From contig OY986438.1 of NCBI GenBank assembly GCA_963920525.1, positions 79,641,177 to 79,705,176 on the forward strand: a stretch of 64,000 bases of DNA. Reading direction: 5' to 3'. The stretch comes from Dichetophora obliterata (Eukaryota; Arthropoda; Insecta; Diptera; Sciomyzidae). The position numbers were made by a program, and so were the translations under genes. Of this stretch, positions 34,232 to 43,538 are shown piece after piece (the first letter of the stretch is position 1; each line of letters opens with the position of its first letter). The notes under the pieces were generated by a model. The model did no database searches and was not told the origin of the DNA. It was given only the letters and a program-made list of their open reading frames with translations.

Positions 34232-34304
34232 GCCTTTGTAGTCTAGTGGAGAGTGCGCTAGGCTATCAACCCAGAGGTCCCTGGTTCGAATCCGGGTTCG
34301 GGCT
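34232..34304 (+). tRNA. tRNA-like sequence, probably pseudogene or SINE head
   Basis: A 73-base cloverleaf-like block has an A-box-like TAGTCTAGTGG and a perfect B-box GGTTCGAATCC with a paired T stem (CCTGG/CCGGG). The anticodon arm CTAGG-CTATCAA-CCCAG has one mismatch and would give anticodon ATC (Asp codon family), an unusual choice. The acceptor stem has at least two mismatches. These defects argue for a pseudogene or a tRNA-derived SINE rather than a working tRNA. Confidence 0.5.
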
Positions 34305-34559
34305 TGGTTCTTTTCACTTTCTTTGTTCTTTCCTACATTTAAGGGTTATTTAAAACTAAAAATCGACAGCTAAAATTGTGGAAAATGTGGAATTAAAGGA
34401 CAGAAACAACTAAGGGCTTGAAATGCTTGCCGAGGTTAAGGCATAACACTAGAATCGGTTAAAAGCAATTCAAATTGTCTTTTACGGTTGTTTCACCTAA
34501 TTAATAATTCACTTATGGTTCCAATCAATTCCTCTAAATAAATCTATCCCTTTCCTTTC
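34305..34559. other. Short stretch between tRNA-like block and non-LTR remnant
   Basis: No gene seen. It begins with a T/C-rich run and leads into the open frame starting near 34,560. Confidence 0.4.
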
Positions 34560-36402
34560 AGGTCAAAGAACAAAGCAGCTACACATTCTTCCTCGACTCT
34601 TTCTTTTTCTCCACCTCCAGCTTCTCTCTCCGTTAAAACAAACGAGCTACCAGCTGCTACTCATGTCACTGCACCTCGCAAATTGATCCATCAGTTCGGA
34701 ACCTCATGGACATCATCCGAATGGGATAGCAGGATCAAAAAATTAGAGAGCGTGAACAAAAGTTTTAAAACTACATTGTTTATTAAAGGCGTAGCAGTAA
34801 AAACAAGCGTATCCTGGATGCAAAATTACTTTGGAAGGAAATTCGGTATCGCAATTTCTAACTACTGGAAGTCGTCTTCCAAGGCCAGGAAATTATGCAA
34901 TTTTAAACTTAATATTCCAACTGAATATTCCTGAAATCCTCTGGTGACAGTGTGTTGCATGGCCAGTGGATAATTTCCGAATGGATGGATAAGCCTGGAA
35001 ATAAGCCGATGACACGTATATCTAGCAGCGAGAACAACAGATTTTCTTATTCTAATTCTAATAACAAGTCTAATAACTACACAAAAAACTACCAGTAAGC
35101 CTAGAAATAATGCTAGCTCTAATTCTACTTCGTATTTTAATTCTGCGTACAACTCTACTTTTAACTCTAGCATTAAATCCAATTCACACTCAAACTTTAA
35201 CTCTACGTTAAATTTTAAGCCTTTTACCGTCCCTAATTCTAATTCTAACTCTAATAATAATTGTAATAATAATTATTCTCATAGCAATAATTCTAGTTCG
35301 ATTGCTAATACAAATACATATTACCCTTTTTCGAAGTCTTATTCTTATTCAAGAAATACTATACTTAATTAAACATTAATTTGACGTATCATGTCTCCAA
35401 ACCGTCCTTAAAAAGATTACCTAATTCCCGTCCTAGCGCTGACCCCAATTGGAATCTTAAAACCAATATCTTTCCTATTTTTACTCCTCAAATATATGCT
35501 TATTCGAATCGAATAATTTATTCTCTTCAGCTCTCTCACCCCAAACGAGTCTCATTCAATCTTAATACTAACTTAGACACACCAGCAAAAAAAATGAGAG
35601 TAACATACTCCATCCTAACTTTGTCCATTCCCATACTCTAAAACCATCTCCTTCTGTTCCAGTCACAAGTGGAGCCTCTAATCAAGCTGGTAGCCTCACA
35701 TCTTTCATAGACCCTCTTCTCTTTCTCGCCTAAGAGAGACTAGTGTCTACAACAATGTGCATCTGTATCTTGCTTACTTGCATAAAGCACCGGTCTCTTC
35801 CTGTATAGAAGGCAAGACCAAGACAAACCTCAAAGCCTTGATTCAGCAAGAAGGTCTACCTACTGATGTCGATGAATTGAGCCAATTATTTACCAGATTC
35901 CACGTGCAACTTGGCTTGACGAGCCATCAAGTCAAAGAAGATCTTGACACATATGCTACTCACATATGCCTGTGAGGTCAAAACATATATATTATCTTTA
36001 AAAGTCCCGTAAAGAGCAGCAACAATATTATGCCCAATCAAAACCCCATTCCATTTTTTGTCACTCTTTACTACCAAAATGTAAGAATATCATGCACCAA
36101 AATCTCTACAGTGTTCCTTAATTCACTTAAGCTTCCCTACGACATATTTGCCCTTACCGAGACCAATCTTACGCCCGACTTCAAGGATATTGAGGTTTTT
36201 GCATCCGATTTCGTGGTTTTCAGAGACGATGGTCTCGACAAAGATGATCTCTCCTCAGGTCGTGGCGTCCTTCTTGCTATTCACAATCGCTTCGATCCAA
36301 CCTTTATAAAAAATTCCACACTGCTAACGTTGAATTTATATGCGCCAAAGTTTGCATCGCAAAACGAAATATATTCATTATCTGCTATTATATTCACCCG
36401 TC
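34560..36402 (+). pseudogene. Non-LTR retrotransposon, ORF1-like and endonuclease N-terminal part
   Basis: A frame from about 34,563 to 34,934 (serine/proline-rich, then WTSSEWDSRI...) and scattered later frames (35,381-35,641, 35,757-35,975) look like a decayed ORF1. From 36,030 a second frame reads YYQNVR, then DIFALTETNLTPD, DFVVFRDD and GRGVLLAIHNRF. This is the start of an apurinic-type endonuclease as in Jockey/I-type elements. The frame is cut at 36,402 by the Polinton-like insertion and resumes at 40,697. Asn/Ser-rich coding-like repeats lie between 35,040 and 35,370. Confidence 0.7.
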
Positions 36403-37395
36403 AATAGAGTAGCTATGACAGTTCTAATCCAAAAACGCGTGTATTTCCTTATGGGCCTCCAAATTCACAAAATTGTGAGGTGCAGCGCAGTCGGCGTCGT
36501 ACGATCGGTCAAGTTGGCCGATAGTAGGGTGGCTGAAGCGTGTTGTTGTTGTTGCAAATTGGCGATAAGCATGCAAGATGTACGGACGGAGGGATAGCTA
36601 GGGGGGTATGATTGGTCAAGCTAGCTGAAGTAGGATAGCTGGAGCGTGTTGTTGTCGTTATGAATTGGAGATAAGCATGCAATACAGGCAGATGGACGGA
36701 CGGACGGATAGATGTTGTTGCTATAAATCAAAACCGCAAGTTTAAGCTATGGAAACAGTGCAGAAGTAAAATATTTTTTATTTTTCCCATGCTTGTTTAA
36801 TATGTTTATGAATTTAAGTATTCACAAAAATTTCAAGTTAAATGTGATAAGCCTTCGGCTTCATAGTAAGCATAATAAGCGGACCCAAACCGCAAGTTTA
36901 AGATAAGGCAGCAAGGTAGTTGTTAAGCATTTTAATAAATTTAATATGAGTTGGTTGACTAATGTAAAGACAAAGTATGGAAGCAGCAAAGGCGGCTGCG
37001 ACGGCTGCGGGGGTTAATGATAAAATTAAGCTAGAGAGTCAAAACGTCATCATAAGCATGACCATACTCAACTGTGCCGTTATAAATAAAGCAAAACGAG
37101 CTGATTTATATATGAATCATTATTGTTCTTTTATTGATTTGTTATATATAAATTGTGAAAAAAATTGATTTTGTATTTAAATTATTCTTATGATTTTATT
37201 TGTTAGAGGAGTGTATGGACTACCAAACAGTAAGCTGACGTTTTGTCTGGAATCGGTTTGTTTGCTTCGGTGTAAAACTCAATTCGTACATCAATAGGTC
37301 CTGTTTTAACTGCGTTATTTTGATGTGTTACATCAACAACAATAAGCGGTGCTGTTGCCTTATATTCATCAACATTGAGCGGATGTTGTGGAATT
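36403..37395 (+). repeat. Left terminal inverted repeat of the Polinton-like element
   Basis: The outer 300 bases (for example CAGTTCTAATCCAAAAACGC and GGTGCAGCGCAGTCGGCGTC) match the reverse complement of the right end closely. The inner part matches with gaps (GCATTTTAATAAATTTAATA, TGACTAATGTAAAGACAAAG) and reaches into a copy of the capsid gene's 3' end. The outer part also holds imperfect direct repeats (TAGCTGAAG...GCGTGTTGTTG and GATAAGCATGCAA, twice each). Confidence 0.85.
37180..37395 (-). pseudogene. Duplicated 3' end of the capsid gene in the left arm
   Basis: The minus strand reads EYKATAPLIVVDVTHQN, then KTGPIDVRIEFYTE, nearly identical to residues about 345-395 of the 406-codon ORF. 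A 16-base deletion after the VVH codons shifts the frame and stops it. It lies next to the 3' end of the 269-codon ORF and exists because the terminal repeat extends into the coding region. Confidence 0.85.
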
Positions 37396-37418
37396 TATAG
37401 CGTAAATGATCATTATTT

Positions 37419-38228
37419 TTACTCTGGCTTAAAGTGAAGTCTTATAGAAAATTTTTCCCCTCGAAAATTAATAAGGTCACCGTCTTGATTTAAGACTTTT
37501 ATCATTATGCTGTTTATTTGTTGACAGTTGACGGGTAAGTAAATGACATTTCGAGGTTTTTCATTTATTTTATATCCTGGTGAGACATCGAGAGGAAATT
37601 CGTGAATTGTATGAACTGATGTGTTGTTAATATATGATCCGGTTGTCAAGTTGCATTCAATTCGTATTGTGTTAATATTTGTAATATTTAAAGGTAAATC
37701 AGATTCAAACTTTTTTCTAGTTTTATCTGACTGACCTATATGTATATATTCCGTTTTTTCTATCTCTTGTAACGGATCTATAGGAACAACTTCTATAAAT
37801 TCCTCATACGCCAACTCATTTACTATCAACTTTCTTATACTGAATCCCAGCACCTGTCCTATACTGTTTGGTTTTGAAAAATCTATGTCCACGGAGGATA
37901 CAATTTCAATTTTAAGAGTGTTGTTTTTTGATTTAATTTCCAGGAAAATTGAATCATCAAGGTCTCTTACGGCTGATTTCAAGAAAAACCCAATATCCTC
38001 AAATTCATATGAACCAACTGGTATTGTAATAGTATGCGGCCCAATATGAAATAAATTGTTGTGGACATCTACATTGGGTATAGAATTAAATGTTACAAAG
38101 TCTACAAGTCCGCAAACATATTTTGTTGACAATTCAATTGGTGGAAAATATTTTCCAATAAGAGTTGACGTGGTTCCGCTTAAAGAGATTGTTATAGACA
38201 TTATGAGTAGTCGTAATGAACTGAGCAT
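37419..38228 (-). CDS. Penton/minor-capsid-like protein (inferred)
   Basis: An intact ORF of 269 codons. ATGs at 38,228 and 38,201 are both possible; the second (MSITISLSG) begins at the more conserved-looking segment. Blocks reading GKYFPPIELS, CGLVDF, SIPNVD, ITIPVGSYEFEDIG and, near the end, VIYLPVN and INFRGE..SIRLHF suggest a beta-sheet-rich protein. I recall these as typical of the partner capsid proteins that accompany the major capsid gene in animal Polintons/adintoviruses, where such a protein would form the capsid vertices. This assignment is from memory and context. It has no signal peptide or membrane segment. It is transcribed away from the 406-codon gene across a shared 564-base spacer. 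Confidence 0.6.
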   Translation of the reverse strand: MLSSLRLLIMSITISLSGTTSTLIGKYFPPIELSTKYVCGLVDFVTFNSIPNVDVHNNLFHIGPHTITIPVGSYEFEDIGFFLKSAVRDLDDSIFLEIKSKNNTLKIEIVSSVDIDFSKPNSIGQVLGFSIRKLIVNELAYEEFIEVVPIDPLQEIEKTEYIHIGQSDKTRKKFESDLPLNITNINTIRIECNLTTGSYINNTSVHTIHEFPLDVSPGYKINEKPRNVIYLPVNCQQINSIMIKVLNQDGDLINFRGEKFSIRLHFKPE

Positions 38229-38792
38229 CTATACATATTTTCCCCCGATTTAGTATTAAATAATTACTAAAATAGTTTACAATTTTCTTTATTCATATTC
38301 AAATTAAATTTTACTCAAAACATGAAGATAATAACTGATACTGATAGTGATATTGATACTTATCTGATATTGATGCTGATACTGATCGGATGCTGATACT
38401 TATCTGATACTGATCTGATACTGATCTGATACTGATCAGATACTGATCTGATACTGATCTGATACTGATCTGATACTGTTCTGATGCTAATCTGTTACTG
38501 TAGTAAACAATTTTACAGTTAGATGTAGCAAGTCGTTAACAATTATTAATAACTAGTTGACATTAACTAATTTGTTCATGTCAACATTTTCGATTATTCT
38601 CATAAAAACGATAAATTGATTCTATTTTCATATGTGTGTTTTATTTGGGCGTTTATTACATAGAATAAAAGCATAATTCAAATAGTATTTCCATTTAGTC
38701 CTAAATCAACTCTCGATCGAGGACATATAAAAAGAATCTGTTATCAACATTAAACATAAAAATTGTAAGTTCTTGGGATTTCAGCTTTAATC
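38229..38792. promoter_or_regulatory. Divergent intergenic region of the capsid pair
   Basis: This spacer separates the two divergent ORFs and must hold both start regions if they are expressed. It contains a tandem array of GATCTGATACT-type units at 38,336-38,495 and AT-rich sequence on both sides. ACATATAAAAAGAATC at about 38,724-38,739 is a TATA-like box about 60 bases before the 406-codon ATG. No further gene is seen. Confidence 0.45.
38336..38495. repeat. Tandem GATCTGATACT repeats
   Basis: About a dozen imperfect units of 6-11 bases built from CTGATACTGAT and CTGATCTGATA lie in the middle of the divergent spacer. Confidence 0.85.
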
Positions 38793-40013
38793 ATGAACGA
38801 AATATTAAATGTCCTTAAAAAACCAATATATGATGAGAGTATTATAAAGAGGGATTACCATAGCTACTCTCCATATTTAAAATCATTCAACAATAATGAT
38901 GAGATTCGTATACCAATTCAAAATCAGGACCTCTTTGTCTTACCAAGTGAGAGTATGATTTACATTCATGGCTTCATAGTAAAACGTGAAGGTGGAAAAG
39001 ATGTGGCAACAACAGGTGTGAAATTTAAAAATAACTTTGTGTCATATTTGTTTGACGAAATTCGATATGAAATTAATGGTTTTGAAGTTGATCGTACACG
39101 CAATCTTGGAATTTCATCCACCATGAAAAATTTTGTATCATTGAATAAAGCTGAAAGCGATACATTAAAAAACGCTGGTTGGTGCCCTGATGAAAGTCTT
39201 ACTTTGGAAAAAAATCACTTTAGTTGCTGTATACCACTAAAAATGTTGATGGGATTTGCTGAAGATTACACTAAAATAATATTAAATTCGAAGCATGAGC
39301 TTATCCTTCAACGTTCTTCATCTAATGATAGCTCATATTATCCTACTAATGCCGCAGATCAATTGAAATTGACAATACTGGATATAACATGCAAAATGCC
39401 TCACATACAACTATCGGACTTTTCGAAATTGGAAATGTACAAGATAATTAATAATGAAAACCCTATTTTAATGGCTTTTCGAAGTTGGGACTGTCATGTA
39501 AATCCTAGGATTTCAGAAAGTAAAAGTACAAAGGTTTTATGGAATGTAAAACTGAGTCAGCAAAATGAAAGACCTAGATTTCTTATTATTGGCCTACAAA
39601 ATGAGAGGAGCAAAGAGGAAGGAAATACATTCGACCATTGTAATATAACTAATTTAAAAGTTCATTTAAACTCTGATTCATATCCCTATGATGATTTAAA
39701 TACGCGCTTTGAAATGGGACAGTATGCTATTTTATATGATATGTATGCAAAATTTCAACAAAGTTATTATTATATGCGGGAACCTCAACCATTGCTCAAT
39801 GTTGCTGAATATAAGGCAACAGCGCCGCTTATTGTTGTTGATGTAACACATCAAAATGAAGCAGTTAAAACAGGACCTATTGATGTACGAATTGAGTTTT
39901 ACACCGAAGCAAACAAACCGATTCCAGACAAAACGTCAGCTTACTGTTTGGTAATCCATGATCGTTTAATTGAATACACTCCTCTAACAAAGGAAATCAT
40001 AAGAATTATTTAA
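38793..40013 (+). CDS. Major-capsid-like protein (double jelly-roll type, inferred)
   Basis: An intact ORF of 406 codons from ATG at 38,793. The N-terminal part reads YSPYLKSFNNNDEIRIPI and QNQDLFVLPSESMIYIHG, followed by YLFDEIRYEINGFEVDRTRN. The C-terminal part reads PLIVVDVTHQNEAVKTGPID and SAYCLVIHDRLIEYTPLT. I recall this architecture from proteins annotated as uncharacterised (F54H12.2-like) in many invertebrates and associated with Polinton/Maverick or adintovirus capsids. The role, an inner or outer shell subunit, is inferred. It has no membrane segment. The 3' fifth lies within the right terminal repeat. The absence of stops in 406 codons, amid otherwise decayed elements, suggests a recent insertion or selection. 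Confidence 0.68.
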   Translation: MNEILNVLKKPIYDESIIKRDYHSYSPYLKSFNNNDEIRIPIQNQDLFVLPSESMIYIHGFIVKREGGKDVATTGVKFKNNFVSYLFDEIRYEINGFEVDRTRNLGISSTMKNFVSLNKAESDTLKNAGWCPDESLTLEKNHFSCCIPLKMLMGFAEDYTKIILNSKHELILQRSSSNDSSYYPTNAADQLKLTILDITCKMPHIQLSDFSKLEMYKIINNENPILMAFRSWDCHVNPRISESKSTKVLWNVKLSQQNERPRFLIIGLQNERSKEEGNTFDHCNITNLKVHLNSDSYPYDDLNTRFEMGQYAILYDMYAKFQQSYYYMREPQPLLNVAEYKATAPLIVVDVTHQNEAVKTGPIDVRIEFYTEANKPIPDKTSAYCLVIHDRLIEYTPLTKEIIRII

Positions 40014-40696
40014 ATATAGCAAATCAATAAAAGAACAATAATGATTCATATATAAATCAACTCGTTTTGTTTTATTTATATCAGCATAGTTGCGTATGGT
40101 CATGGTTATGATATCGCTTTCAATCGTTAGCTTAATTTATTCTGCTGCTTTCATACTTTGTTTTTACATTAGTCAGCCAACTTATATTAAATTTATTAAA
40201 ATGCATAACAACTACACTCTTTACTTCTGTACTGTTTCCTTATCTTCAGCTTGCGGTTATGGGTCTGGACTTATCACCTTAATCTTGAAATGCTGATTTA
40301 TAACAACAACAACACCACCGAAGTTTATGTAGCGACTTAAATCTATAAACATTATGCTCGCTTTGAAGCTTGGGCTTATCACCTTCTAGCTATCTCCCCG
40401 TCCGTCCATCCATCTGACTATCTGTCCGACTGTCTGCCCATACGTCTTCTATGCTTGCTTATCTCCCACTTTAGCTAGCTTGACCAATCGTACCCCCCTA
40501 GCTATCCCTCCGTCCGTACATCTTGCATGCTTATCGCCAATTTGCAACAACAACAACACGCTTCAGCCACCCTACTATCGGCCAACTTGACCGATCGTAC
40601 GACGCCGACTGCGCTGCACCTCACAATTTTGTGAATTTGGAGGCGCATAAGGAAATACACGCGTTTTTGGATTAGAACTGTCATAGCTACTCTACT
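39800..40696 (-). repeat. Right terminal inverted repeat of the Polinton-like element
   Basis: Inverted partner of 36,403-37,395. It includes the 3' end of the capsid ORF, a spacer with ATTCATATATAAATCAACTC (shared in inverted form with about 37,098-37,120) and the outer 300-base segment ending at 40,696. Confidence 0.85.
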
Positions 40697-41380
40697 CCCG
40701 TCTCAACCAGTGGTTGTCAGTTTTCAGTAGACGCAATAAATTCACTTTTGGATCTTATGAAAAAATTTGACACCGTTAAATTTCTGGGTGACCTTAATCT
40801 TCCCAACCTTCAATGGGTCTTCTCTGATGACGAATCCTACTATTTTTCTTCAAATCCTACCTCTGAAAAAGAAATTCTGTTCACTAGCTGTATTTCAGAC
40901 TACGGCCTTAGTCGACCGAAGTTACTGACAATTTAGGTAGGCTTCTTCGGATTCAGATAACTGTATAGTATCCGCAAATAACATCATTTTCAACTGATTC
41001 ACACAATGTGTCCCTTTCATCAGACAGAAAAACTTTTCGTCATGTCCTCCCTGGTACAATTAGGAACTACGTGTACTCCGTTACAAAAGAAGCAAACTTT
41101 GGTGCGCATATTTAATTTCTCGTTCTTCTCTGGATCTTCATGCCTATAACCTTTTTTCCGCACTCTGTGAAACGCTATACGAGTCTTATCTTGCTCATAT
41201 TCAAACTTAATTGTTGTCGGATACTAAAAGCTTCTACAAGTTCATCAATATCAAAAGAAAATCTGACATCTACTCTTACTTTTTCCGACACCTCCTCAGA
41301 CAACCTGGAAATAATTGCAAACCTATTTGAAAATTTTTTCAGTCAGTCATGCACAAATCATAACGATGACTAGATTACGA
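40697..41380 (+). pseudogene. Non-LTR endonuclease, continuation after the insertion
   Basis: After the duplicated CCCGTC the endonuclease resumes: LLDLMKKFDTVKFLGDLNLP (GDxN motif, about 40,745-40,810), LQWVFSDDE and a CISDYGLSRP tail, stopped at 40,936. Later phrases (41,180-41,360: TLYESYLAHIQT in one frame, SSDNLEIIANLFENFFSQ in another) look like the linker before the reverse transcriptase. No reverse-transcriptase core follows, so the element ends or is cut by about 41,380. Confidence 0.68.
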
Positions 41381-42225
41381 ATATCTTTTTTTCTTTAGGA
41401 ACTACCCTCAAACGTCGCGGACTTCTGTTGATATGTGCTAGGACTAGCTGATGTGCTAGGACTAGCTGATGTGCTAGGAAAGATAAATAATCTAAAGGAT
41501 GATTATTCTGCTGGACCTAGGGTTGCCAGATTTGGAAAGTACAATATCGGGACATTTATAGAAAATTCCGGGATTTTACAGACTTCGCCGGGACATTTTT
41601 TGCTTAAGAAATACTTCAAAACTAAAGATAGGTCTTTATGTAAATATTTATTAAAGGATGAACATTTAATATATGTACATAAGGGCGTAAACTTTTTTTT
41701 TTTAATTTTAGGGGGCTGAAGCGGCATCCGGAAGTTCATCACGAAAAACAATTTTGAGAATTTTTTCAGATTTTTTGAAATAATTTTTCAAAACAACACT
41801 TGTTATTTTTACCCAGAAAGGGAGCCTAACTGAAAAAAAATCTGTTTCAAAGATCTTATTTGGAAAGAAAAATGTTAAAATTTTACTTTCGTGAGCTTGA
41901 AAGAGGAGTTTCGATTTTTTTCTGCACAGTACAGACACACAAAGGATTTTTTTTTAAAAATAATTTGATTTTTTTTATTTCCACTTTAAATTTCTCAAAA
42001 TTTTCGCTTATAATAAAAAATTCAAGCATGCAGTTTCAAACAACCCTTAATTTTAAGTAATTTAAAGAAAAAAAATCAATAATTTATCTATCCTTTTACT
42101 AAAGTAATGCGCATTTAAAGTTTGGAAAAAAAATCATTTTTAAGTAAATTTATTAGTGTGAGCAAAGGTTTTACAAATAACAGTTATAAGGGCTTTGGTA
42201 TGAGGGTTACCATGTATCACGAGGT
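41381..42225. other. AT-rich stretch with a small tandem repeat
   Basis: GTGCTAGGACTAGCTGAT occurs in two full copies plus a partial third at about 41,436-41,480. From about 41,515 (CTAGGGTTGCCAGATTTGG) the sequence resembles the end of a hAT element, but I found no matching second end or TSD. No supported gene. Confidence 0.4.
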
Positions 42226-42722
42226 AACAAATTAAAGTTTAGCCAAAAACCATTTAGAATTGATAATTTTTATAGAAATTTTTGTTCTGTTTTAAATATT
42301 TCTTGCGGCCGTTCTCAACCACTTGGAACAAATCTTGAAAGCTCTACTCAGATTTGGTAAGATGTCGGTAACCATTTGCAGCAGCAACACCACGTTCATT
42401 TATATCATTCACAACGAAGAAGCATTTGATAGTGTCCAAGGCTTGCAAATAAGAGGGGTTTTTTTTTCTAAGTATCTGGGTCGCTTTCCAAAAAATCAGT
42501 GCCAATATTAGTGGAGTCAAAGAACTTTATGCTATTTGTGGTGATATAGCTGAACGTGGTGTTGCTGCTGCAAATGGGTACCGACATCTAACCAAATCTA
42601 AGGAGAGCTTCCAAGATTTGCTCCAAGTGGTTGAGAACGGTCGCAAAAAATATTTAAAACAGAATAAAAATTTCTAAAAATAATATCAATTCTAAATGGT
42701 TTTTGGCTAAACTTTAATTTAA
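42226..42722. repeat. Long inverted repeat (palindromic arms of ~190 bp)
   Basis: The left arm (about 42,226-42,400) and right arm (about 42,545-42,722) are reverse complements: AAAGTTTAGCCAAAAACCAT against ATGGTTTTTGGCTAAACTTT, and CATTTGCAGCAGCAACACCA against TGGTGTTGCTGCTGCAAATG. On the + strand the right arm reads KELYAICGDIAERGVAA, then KSKESFQDLLQVVENGRKK. This recalls a short motif (..AERG...LLQVVE.HRK) of invertebrate repeat-associated proteins. I cannot name it with confidence. Confidence 0.7.
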
Positions 42723-43474
42723 TATGTACATTATACATATGTAAAGTATAAGATTAAGAGAAGTCATTTTATCGCATTTGGTATTTAAATTTAAATTTCA
42801 CAAAATAAGATAACAACTTATTGCCACATATGTTTCATGTTTCAATTGGCGGCATTAATTAATGGACAAGCCTTTGGCGAATCTCAAAATAATTTTAAGC
42901 TAAAACATTGTTCTTAATCAAATCAAAAGACATTCGGTTCCTATCTTTTAAACACAAATTATTTAGAAGACAAAAACTTTTTCACAATAAGCATTGCTAA
43001 CAGGCATTAAAAATTAAAATTTTTTAAATAAAATGGATGAATATTTTACTTATAAGTAAATCGGCTAAGTAGCTATGTCGTAGCTAATAAATGGTGTTTT
43101 AAATAATTCACTACATTTTATAAAAATTTATCAGCATCAAAAAGTAATTTTATTTGTTTCTCATAGCTCATATATTTTAAAAGGCGTCTTACCTTATGTT
43201 AGGTTAGGTTAAGGTGGCGGCAGGTCTTTAGACCAGCCCACTTATGCCATATTATTCATCCGTTATGATACCACAGAATGGTAATCAAGTGAAACTTTTG
43301 TGTAGGTTGTTCTTAATGTGGCAGAAGCTATAGAAACATGTGTTATTAAATCCAAAGCAAGTGCTATAGTTACTTAGTTACAGTAATTTACCTACCACCA
43401 CCAACTGCAAATTGTCGTCGTAAATTGATGTGTTTTAAAGTTCATTTGATTAGAAATAAGGAAAGAAAGTTATA
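42723..43474. other. AT-rich stretch; non-LTR-tail-like block at 43,196-43,310
   Basis: No supported gene. TTAGGTTAGGTTAAGGTGGC followed by CGTTATGATACCACAGAATG resembles the 3' tail of a dipteran non-LTR or SINE family that I recall but cannot name. Confidence 0.4.
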
Positions 43475-43538
43475 GCGTAGGATCAACCCGGGACCCCTGA
43501 GTGACAGTCAAGCGCGCTACCATTAGATTACCAAGGCC
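43475..43538 (-). tRNA. tRNA-Asp-like fragment, probable pseudogene or SINE head
   Basis: The minus strand reads GGCCTTGGTAATCTAATGG (A-box region), TTGACTGTCACTCAG (anticodon-arm-like, GTC) and a B-box-like GGTTGATCC lacking one base. The defects exclude a normal tRNA. A tRNA-derived SINE or old tRNA copy is more likely. Confidence 0.4.

Larger units (their letters stand above)
36403..40696. mobile_element. Polinton/Maverick-like element carrying only capsid genes
   Basis: The element is 4,294 bp. An exact 6-bp duplication CCCGTC (36,397-36,402 and 40,697-40,702) flanks it, the TSD length of Polintons. Terminal inverted repeats start (A/G)TAGAGTAGCTATGACAG at the left and end CTGTCATAGCTACTCTA at the right. 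They are closely matched for about 300 bases and match more loosely, with gaps, for about 0.9-1 kb. The right terminus gives the 5'-AG expected of Polintons; the left has AA. Inside lie two divergent ORFs (269 and 406 codons). No DNA polymerase B, retroviral-type integrase, FtsK-like ATPase or adenain-type protease is present, so movement would depend on helper proteins. Confidence 0.82.

Noticed and set aside
36340..36597. Frame in the left terminal repeat, with an identical one at 40,502-40,684
   Set aside because: Both are the same non-coding repeat read in mirrored positions; the frame crosses the element boundary on the left side.
41515..42190. Possible hAT element starting at CTAGGGTTGCCAGATTTGG
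   Set aside because: No second end and no 8-bp duplication could be found, so it is only mentioned in the description.
43196..43215. TTAGG-like telomere repeat
   Set aside because: Only two imperfect units are present, followed by a non-LTR-tail-like sequence; no array.
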